The notes under the pieces were generated by a model. The model worked only from the letters and a program-made list of their open reading frames with translations. It was not told where the DNA came from and did no database searches. Position numbers and translations under genes: made by a program. Shown here in pieces: positions 22,490 to 27,772 of a DNA stretch of 27,772 bases. Each line of letters starts with the position of its first letter. Position 1 is the stretch's first letter. The stretch is taken from assembly GCA_052390275.1 (NCBI GenBank), contig JBQTHD010000030.1, positions 1 through 27,772 on the forward strand, read 5' to 3'. The stretch comes from JBQTHD01 sp052390275 (lineage in GTDB: Bacteria; Actinomycetota; Acidimicrobiia; Acidimicrobiales; AC-14).

Positions 22490-24481
22490 TTGCGCTACTC
22501 CATGTTGCGATCGTTTCGATCACACCAGGTCGGTCAGCGGGGAAACGGGCTGCGCCGGCAAGGTGGCTTCACTCTGATCGAACTTCTGGTGGTGATAATC
22601 ATCCTGGGCATTCTTGCCGCCGTGGTGGTGTTCGCCGTGGGCGGAGTGGGTGACAAAGGGGAGGACGCAGCCGCCGCCGAGGACCGACGCACGCTGGTGA
22701 CTGCCGAGGAGGCCTTCTTCGCTCAGAACGGCCGCTACGCCACCCAGGCGGAACTCGTCTCGGGGGGCCTTATGTCCGAGGAGTCGACCCTCCACGACGT
22801 GATCGTGAGCGACGGCCCCTGCTTCGGCCGCCCGGCCGCCCCCGACTCCTGCTTCGACGTCATCCGGGCCACCGCCCCCGACACCTTGACCATCGCCTAC
22901 AACTTCGACAGCACCATCTGGCCCAACAACTTCCGCAGCGGGGTGAACGTGTGTGAGCCCCTGATGAAGACCACGCTGTCCTACCAGCGCGAGTTTCAGC
23001 TGGCCACCGGCGTCACCTACCTGGGTCCGGCCCCGGCGCCGGCCCCGGCCACCGGCACCGGCGATCGGTTCCGTTTCACTCTGCGTCCGGGAGTCAAGTT
23101 TCACGACGGGACGGACTTCGACGCAGCCGACGTAATGCACTCGCTGCAGACGATGGTGACCAAGGGCAACTACAACGCCGCCCGGCTCAACGCCAACTCC
23201 GTCGTCGTCATCGACCCCCTCACGGTGGACATCACCACCACAGTGCCCAACGGCCAGCTTCCCTCTCAGCTGGCCCACCCTGCCTCGAGCATGATCCCCA
23301 CCGGCACCACCTACAGCAACTCGCCGGTGGTCCTGCCCGTGTGCACCGGGCCCTACCAGTGGGTGTCCTACGCCCCCAACGACTCGTTGGTGGTGGAGCG
23401 TTTCGACGACTACTGGGGTCCGGTGGCCAAGGTCCGACAGCTCACCTTCCTGGAGAACAACGACTCCAACGCCCGGCTTTTGGCGCTGCGGAGCGGGCAA
23501 GCTGACCTGGCCCGGGAGATTCCCCGGGACCAGAGCGTCCAAACCGGCCTGGGACCGGGCCTGAAGGTCCTCACCGCGCCCCAGGGCGCCACCTTGATGC
23601 TGGAGGTGAACGCCGTCGACGACAACTCGCCTGGTCCGGCGGGTACGGACAACGTCCGCTCTTTGCCCGTTCCGACGGCCAGCCCCATCCTGAGCGACGT
23701 GAGCGTCCGCAAGGCCCTGGCCCAGGCCATCAACCGGCCGGCACTGATCAGCAACGGGATCGCCGGCCAGGGCCTGGCCCAGGCCACCCTTTCCCCCCCC
23801 AGCCTTCTGGGTGAATCCGCCTCTTTGGTCAACGGGTTCGAACACGACCCGGCTTCGGCTGCCAGCCTGCTCGATGCGGCCGGATGGAATGCCTTCGACG
23901 TGGACGGCGTCCGGCTGAAAGGCACGCAGCGGTTGGAGTTGGCGTACCACTACCAGACCGTGACCGTGGGCAACGCTCTGCCCACCTTGTTGGCTGAGCA
24001 GGCGTTGGCGGTGGGGATCAAGATCAATCTGATCGCCACCACCTCAGCCGATATCAACACCCGGCGGCGTACTGGCGACTACGACCTGATCATGACCTCC
24101 ACCAACCAGGGCGACTCCAGCCCCTCGGCCCTGGCCACGGCCTGGTCCTACAAGCCGGTCTTCGTGCCCGCCGGCGACCCGAGCGCCGGGGGCGGAAGCA
24201 CCAGCGGCCTGGGCCGCTGGGGCGTATCCACCTCCACTTATGACGTAGTGGGCGATCCCGACTTCGGCAAGGACTACGACACCCTGGTTACCGAGGGTCA
24301 GGCCAGCTCCGACCCGGTGGTCACGGCCCTAAAGGTGGCCAAAGCCCAGCACATCCTCCTCGACACCGACGCCGCCATGATCATTCTGGCCGGGCAGTTC
24401 CGGGTGTGGGGGGCGGAGAAAGACCTTTTCTACCAACCTCATCCCAACAACCTTCACCAGCACTGGCACGACGTCACCTGA
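22490..24481 (+). CDS. Type IV prepilin N-terminus fused to a family-5 substrate-binding protein
   Basis: One unbroken 663-residue frame joins two modules. Residues 1-26 are a basic class III leader ending RRQGG; the prepilin peptidase site is G26/F27, followed by FTLIELLVVIIILGILAA with Glu at +5 (E31). Residues about 55-125 look like a small pilin head (EEAFFAQNGRYATQAELV; C111 and C121 may form a disulfide). From about residue 131 the SBP_bac_5 fold of oligopeptide/dipeptide-binding proteins begins: FRFTLRPGVKFHDGTDFDAA, VVERFDDYWGP, SVRKALAQAINRPAL. There is no lipobox, so the pilin helix is the only membrane anchor. DppB and DppC genes follow. The natural reading is a solute-binding protein shown as a pseudopilin or anchored by one; ligand unknown. 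Confidence 0.9.
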   Translation: MRYSMLRSFRSHQVGQRGNGLRRQGGFTLIELLVVIIILGILAAVVVFAVGGVGDKGEDAAAAEDRRTLVTAEEAFFAQNGRYATQAELVSGGLMSEESTLHDVIVSDGPCFGRPAAPDSCFDVIRATAPDTLTIAYNFDSTIWPNNFRSGVNVCEPLMKTTLSYQREFQLATGVTYLGPAPAPAPATGTGDRFRFTLRPGVKFHDGTDFDAADVMHSLQTMVTKGNYNAARLNANSVVVIDPLTVDITTTVPNGQLPSQLAHPASSMIPTGTTYSNSPVVLPVCTGPYQWVSYAPNDSLVVERFDDYWGPVAKVRQLTFLENNDSNARLLALRSGQADLAREIPRDQSVQTGLGPGLKVLTAPQGATLMLEVNAVDDNSPGPAGTDNVRSLPVPTASPILSDVSVRKALAQAINRPALISNGIAGQGLAQATLSPPSLLGESASLVNGFEHDPASAASLLDAAGWNAFDVDGVRLKGTQRLELAYHYQTVTVGNALPTLLAEQALAVGIKINLIATTSADINTRRRTGDYDLIMTSTNQGDSSPSALATAWSYKPVFVPAGDPSAGGGSTSGLGRWGVSTSTYDVVGDPDFGKDYDTLVTEGQASSDPVVTALKVAKAQHILLDTDAAMIILAGQFRVWGAEKDLFYQPHPNNLHQHWHDVT

Positions 24482-24506
24482 CCGGCCCCGCCAGGAGGCG
24501 GACCTG

Positions 24507-25436
24507 ATGGGACGACACCTGGCTCGGCGCGTGCTGGGCCTGGTGTCGGTCCTGCTGGGGGTGAGCGTGGTGACGTTCGGCCTGGGCGCACTCGCGCCTG
24601 GCGACCCGGCGGATATCGATCTTCAGGCAAACGGGCCCTTCCCGTACAACATGGAGGAGTACCAGGCCCGCCGTAACGAGATGGGCCTCGACCGGCCCCT
24701 GCCAGCGCAGTATCTGAGCTGGTTGAGCCGGGCGGCCACCGGAGACCTGGGATCGTCCTGGTCGCGGCGCGAGCCGGTGAGCACCCTGCTCGCCCGTCAC
24801 ATCCCGCCGACCGCGCTCCTGGCCTTCGTCTCGACCAGTCTGGCGGTGGGCTTCGCCGTACCGCTCGGGGTTCTGGCCGCCTCCCATCACCGGGGTTGGG
24901 CGGATCACGCCGCGAGGTTGGTGAGCCTGATCGGGTCATCGGTGCCCGGTTATTTCCTGGCCTACGTCCTCATCGTCGTCCTGGCCGTGGGCCTCAAGCT
25001 TCTGCCCGTTTTCGGGTCCGGAACCCCAGCGCATCTGGTCATGCCAGCACTCACGCTTGCACTGGGGGCGGGGGCCACCATCTGCCGAGTCACTCGGGCA
25101 AACGTTCTCGAGGCCCTGGGGGGATCCTTCATCACTGCCGCCCGGGCCAGGGGATGTACTCCTCAGCGGATCTTGGGGGGCCACGCGCTACCCCTGGGTA
25201 TCGCCCCGATTTCTACGGTCATCGCCCTGGTCATAGGGAGCCTTTTGGGAGGGGTCGTCATAGTCGAGACGATTTTTTCCTGGCCGGGTATTGGCCAACT
25301 GACGGTGGCCGCCATCATGGCCAAGGATTTCCCTTTGCTGCAGGGGGCCGTAATGCTGGCTGCCACCGTGTACGTGCTGGTGAACTTTCTCGCCGATGTC
25401 GCTTCGGCCATGGCTGACCCCAGAGTGACCGTCTGA
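24507..25436 (+). CDS. ABC transporter permease, DppB/OppB family
   Basis: This 309-residue membrane protein has the N-terminal helix of DppB (LGLVSVLLGVSVVTFGLG followed by APGDPA), six or so hydrophobic segments, and an EAA-like coupling loop (ITAARARGCTPQRILGGHAL), which contacts the ATPase. It pairs with the DppC-like permease to import peptides or similar solutes delivered by a family-5 binding protein. ATG at 24507 follows AGGAGG and lies 25 nt after the pilin-SBP stop, so the genes form an operon. Confidence 0.92.
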   Translation: MGRHLARRVLGLVSVLLGVSVVTFGLGALAPGDPADIDLQANGPFPYNMEEYQARRNEMGLDRPLPAQYLSWLSRAATGDLGSSWSRREPVSTLLARHIPPTALLAFVSTSLAVGFAVPLGVLAASHHRGWADHAARLVSLIGSSVPGYFLAYVLIVVLAVGLKLLPVFGSGTPAHLVMPALTLALGAGATICRVTRANVLEALGGSFITAARARGCTPQRILGGHALPLGIAPISTVIALVIGSLLGGVVIVETIFSWPGIGQLTVAAIMAKDFPLLQGAVMLAATVYVLVNFLADVASAMADPRVTV

Positions 25437-25462
25437 CTCGCAGCGGACGGGCTGAGCGGGCG

Positions 25463-26287
25463 TTGTTCAGCCGGCTGGCCCGGGACAGAGGGGCGCTGGT
25501 GGGTCTGACCATCGTTGCCACCGTAACCTTCGCCGCCCTGGCCGCCCCGTGGCTGAGCGCTCATCATCCCAACGAGGTCGTCGGGCCGAGATTGTCGCCG
25601 GCGAGTTGGGTCCACCCACTTGGTACCGACGAAATTGGCCGAGACGAATGGAGCCGGGTACTTCACGGCGCCCGCACATCGCTGTCGGCCGCCGCCGCCG
25701 CCTCCCTGGTGATCCTGGTGGTGGGGGTGGCGGTGGGCATTCTGGCCGGTTACGGGCACCGTTGGCTGGACTCCGCCTTGATGCGTCTGGTGGACGCCAT
25801 CCTCGCCTTCCCCAACCTGGTCCTGGTCATCGCCATCGCCACGCTGGTAGACCCGGGGATTCGGGGCCTCATCATCAGCCTGAGCATGGTGTGGTGGGTT
25901 CGCTACGCCCGGATCGTCCGGGGAATCGTCCGATCTTTGCGCAGCCTGACCTTCGTCGAGGCTCAGCAGGCTGCAGGGGCCGGAGCGGTGCGTATCGCCC
26001 GCCGCACCCTCATTCCTAACATCGTGCCGTCCGTTGTGGTGATCTTGAGCCTCGAGATCGGCAAGATCATCCTGACGATCTCCGGATTGAGCTTTCTGGG
26101 CCTGGGACCCCAGCCCCCCACGGCCGAATGGGGGGCCATGATCAACGAGGGCCGGGGTCTATTGTTCTCGGACGCTCGGTTGATGGTTGTACCGGGCATC
26201 GCTATCAGCCTGACGGTCCTGGGGTTCAACCTCGTCGGAGACGGTCTCCGGGACGCCCTGGACCCTAGACTGGTTCGGAACTCGTGA
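25463..26287 (+). CDS. ABC transporter permease, DppC/OppC family
   Basis: This 274-residue permease matches DppC: the N-terminal RDRGALVGLTIV helix, then PLGTDEIGRDEWSRVLHGAR, and the coupling loop FVEAQQAAGAGAVRIARRTL. It ends DPRLVRN. The chosen start is TTG at 25463; the ribosome-binding site is weak and the frame is open for 15 more codons upstream, so the start could be a few residues earlier. It is 26 nt after the DppB-like gene. No ATPase gene follows: the next coding sequence is a broken transposase. Confidence 0.9.
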   Translation: MFSRLARDRGALVGLTIVATVTFAALAAPWLSAHHPNEVVGPRLSPASWVHPLGTDEIGRDEWSRVLHGARTSLSAAAAASLVILVVGVAVGILAGYGHRWLDSALMRLVDAILAFPNLVLVIAIATLVDPGIRGLIISLSMVWWVRYARIVRGIVRSLRSLTFVEAQQAAGAGAVRIARRTLIPNIVPSVVVILSLEIGKIILTISGLSFLGLGPQPPTAEWGAMINEGRGLLFSDARLMVVPGIAISLTVLGFNLVGDGLRDALDPRLVRNS

Positions 26288-26360
26288 TCGGGTTCCGCAG
26301 GGAACTTGCGCCTGGTCCCCGACCGGGCGTCTACGGCTGATAGGCAAGCTGGCCGCGTGG

Positions 26361-26394
26361 TCGCCGGGGCAGGATCTGTGCCCAGCCCCGGCGA
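26361..26394 (+). terminator. Hairpin after the permease operon
   Basis: TCGCCGGGGC (26361-26370) and GCCCCGGCGA (26385-26394) are perfect 10-bp arms with a 14-nt loop, 73 nt after the DppC-like stop. There is no U-tract, which is common for actinobacterial terminators. Confidence 0.45.
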
Positions 26395-26413
26395 ACCGAG
26401 ATCCAGGACATGC

Positions 26414-26429
26414 CTAGCTAGCTAGCTAG
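26414..26429. repeat. CTAG tetranucleotide run at the edge of the IS630 remnant
   Basis: CTAG repeated four times forms a perfect 16-bp palindrome, followed by TGCTAGTGCC. IS630 elements insert at TA within CTAG-like targets, so this is probably the target or the end of the element. Confidence 0.6.
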
Positions 26430-26466
26430 TGCTAGTGCCTTGACCACAAACGTTCGCGCGTTTGAA

Positions 26467-26483
26467 ATGTCATGAAATGACAT
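26467..26483. other. Hairpin inside the IS630 end region
   Basis: ATGTCAT and ATGACAT are perfect 7-bp arms around GAA. A weaker repeat AAACG...CGTTT lies at 26448-26463. They sit in the 26430-26631 non-coding stretch of the element and may be part of its transposase-binding end. Confidence 0.4.
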
Positions 26484-26631
26484 ATACGTAGTTTCTCGGG
26501 TCTGGCAAGCTCATCACCCGGGCAGCGAGGGGCTTCGGTGATACCAAAGTTTGGGAGCGGATCGAGTCTGGGCAGCCGGGGAGCGCGCCGAATCAGCCGG
26601 ATGCGCTCGGGGGTGGTGCCGAGGGTGGCTT

Positions 26632-27646
26632 TCAGGCTGCTTGGGCTGGCGACCCTTGAGCTGGTCGGCCCCAGCGACGCTGGCGTTCGGAACGCAGCCG
26701 GGCCCGCTCCTTGCGCAGGCGCTCGCGCAGTGCCGGGTTGGCGTCGTGGGCGTTGCGGTAGCGCAGGTAGGCATGCAGTCGGCGGGTGAGCACGGTGTGG
26801 TTGGAATGGTCGGAATTGTTGAGCACGAAGTCGCGCAACGGCCCGAAGTGGCACTCGATTGGATTGGCCCACGACGAATAGGTAGGCGTGAAACACAGTT
26901 CAACGTTGTTCTTGGCGCACCAGGCCGTGATCTTCTTCGCCTTATGGCAGGAAAGGTTGTCCAAGATGACGTAGATCGTCTCGCCGTCGGGGCGGGCCTT
27001 GCGGCACGAGCGAATGGCATCGAGGGTGTTGTCGATGCCCTTCTTCGGCTTTACGACCCCCCACATCAGTGCTTGTGGTAGTTCGCCCTTAGGCGCTGCG
27101 GCTTCTTCATGGCTGCCCAGCAGCAACCTCCGATGGGGTGGACGGCGAGCGGCCCGAACTCGTCGAAGGCAAAGGTCCTGGTCGGGAACTTGTTGAGCAC
27201 CTCCTCGATCAGGTCGAGCTTGACCTCTTTTTCCGGGTCGTTGGACTGCTTCCACGTCTTGGTCCTCTGGAAGGTCACGCCGTGGTCGTCGAGGAGTCGG
27301 CGTAGGCGCTCTCTGCCGATCTACATCGTGCGAACTGGGTTGTCGGCCAGATACCGGCGCAGCTTGCGGATACTCCAGTAAGTGAACGGCCGTCCGACCT
27401 TCTCCGGACGACCCTTGGCCGTCGAGACGATGAAAGTTTCGTCCTCAATCGTTATCCGGCGGGGACGGCCACCCGCCCACTGAGGGTCCAGGGACTTCAT
27501 CCCCAGGTCGTTGAACCGGTGGATCATCTCTCGAACTCGATCGGGAGAGGTATGCACCAGCCAGGCGATCACCTCGACGGTGTTGCCCCGGCCGAGGCCA
27601 GGATCACCATGGCCCGGCGATAGCGGACCGCGCTGACCTGGTGAGG
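26632..27646 (-). pseudogene. IS630-family transposase, broken
   Basis: The DDE transposase can be followed in pieces. The helix-turn-helix part is in two frames (RYRRAMVILASA, then NTVEVIAWLVHTSPDRVREM; one base lost near 27595). A TAG at 27321-27323 interrupts just before IGRERLRRLLDDHGVTFQRT. The first catalytic Asp is in AFDEFGPL, after which the frame stops near 27066 (RANYHKH). The rest continues in another frame from WGVVKPKKGIDNTLDAI, with the second Asp in VILDNLSCHK and the Glu in SWANPIECHFGPLRDF. A short internal deletion probably caused the second shift. The 5' end is cut by IS3. No full-length protein can be made. Confidence 0.88.
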
Positions 27647-27685
27647 TGACCCCCCTGTAGTGGTCCAGGTGTTGTGGGAGTTCAA

Positions 27686-27703
27686 TGCCCCAGGATTGGG
27701 GCA
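27686..27703 (+). promoter_or_regulatory. Hairpin just before the IS3 orfA ribosome-binding site
   Basis: TGCCCCA and TGGGGCA are perfect 7-bp arms around GGAT; the GGAGG of orfA starts at the next base. In other IS elements such hairpins lower transposase translation from read-through transcripts; that role here is inference. Confidence 0.5.
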
Positions 27704-27716
27704 GGAGGACTACACC

Positions 27717-27772
27717 ATGACCCGACGTCGGCACACGCCCGACCAGATCATCCGCAAGCTCGCCGAGGGCAA
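27717..27772 (+). CDS. IS3-family transposase OrfA, start only
   Basis: The visible 18 residues (MTRRRHTPDQIIRKLAEG) match the N-terminus of IS3-family OrfA proteins, whose helix-turn-helix binds the element ends. ATG 27717 follows GGAGGA by 8 nt. The gene runs off the window. Confidence 0.8.
   Translation, partial: MTRRRHTPDQIIRKLAEG

Larger units (their letters stand above)
26430..27646 (-). mobile_element. Decayed IS630-family element, interrupted by IS3
   Basis: The span holds a broken IS630-type DDE transposase on the minus strand and about 200 nt of non-coding sequence downstream. The left boundary is placed at the CTAG run because the sequence after it (TAGTGCCTTGACCACAAACG) looks like a terminal sequence. 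The other end is not in the window, as an IS3-family element cuts the transposase at about 27646. Confidence 0.65.
27647..27772 (+). mobile_element. Left end of an IS3-family element
   Basis: The sequence from TGACCCCCCTGTAGTGG (27647) to the window edge has the layout of an IS3 left end: a terminal TG, a short leader and the start of orfA. It enters the IS630 transposase gene, so it inserted later. The other end lies outside the window and the target duplication cannot be checked. Confidence 0.7.

Noticed and set aside
26432..26896. 154-codon minus-strand frame past the transposase
   Set aside because: Shadow of the transposase 3' region in another frame, with no DDE motif.

Overview
The window is high-GC DNA from an actinobacterium. 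GTG and TTG starts are frequent, coupling is tight (ATGA/GTGA overlaps), and the prepilin and Nuo sequences are of actinobacterial type. An Acidimicrobiia-like lineage is my best guess, from general resemblance only.

Layout. (1) Positions 1-1839, minus strand: a VapBC-type toxin-antitoxin pair, then a small lipoprotein gene and a secreted proline-rich protein that runs off the left edge. (2) Positions 1879-21164, minus strand: a very long respiratory complex I locus. It reads nuoA-B-C-D-E-F-G-H-I-J-K-L-M-N, and a second, divergent nuoA-B-C-D set follows directly after nuoN. The first set has all 14 subunits, with all visible Fe-S ligands of NuoB/E/F/G/I and the NuoD quinone-site His/Tyr pair. 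The second set resembles the NuoA2-D2 type known from Streptomyces and carries Trp where the quinone-site Tyr should be. (3) Position 21277-22185, minus strand: an NMT1/THI5-like solute-binding-fold protein with no signal peptide. (4) Positions 22490-26287, plus strand: a gene fusing a type IV prepilin N-terminus to a complete family-5 (oligopeptide/dipeptide) substrate-binding protein, followed by DppB- and DppC-type permeases but no ATPase gene. (5) Positions about 26414-27772: a decayed IS630-family element whose transposase is broken by frameshifts and a stop, and whose 5' part is interrupted by the left end of an IS3-family element.

Three things stand out. First, the pilin-SBP fusion: a nutrient-binding protein built as a pseudopilin, which I do not know as a described architecture. 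Second, 15-bp (five-codon) tandem repeats sit at unrelated sequences in nuoF, nuoG, nuoI, nuoJ and nuoN, and in the frame directly after the nuoK stop codon, giving flexible Ala/Pro/Gly/Ser/Thr-rich tails or loops. Third, one shared set of membrane subunits lies between two alternative NuoABCD connection modules in one locus, which suggests two forms of complex I.

How the genes may work together: the nuo locus encodes the proton-pumping NADH:quinone oxidoreductase. The second NuoABCD could give an alternative form that uses another electron donor or quinone. The pilin-SBP and DppBC genes look like a peptide or other small-solute importer that has lost, or never had, a local ATPase. The right edge is a mobile-element graveyard.
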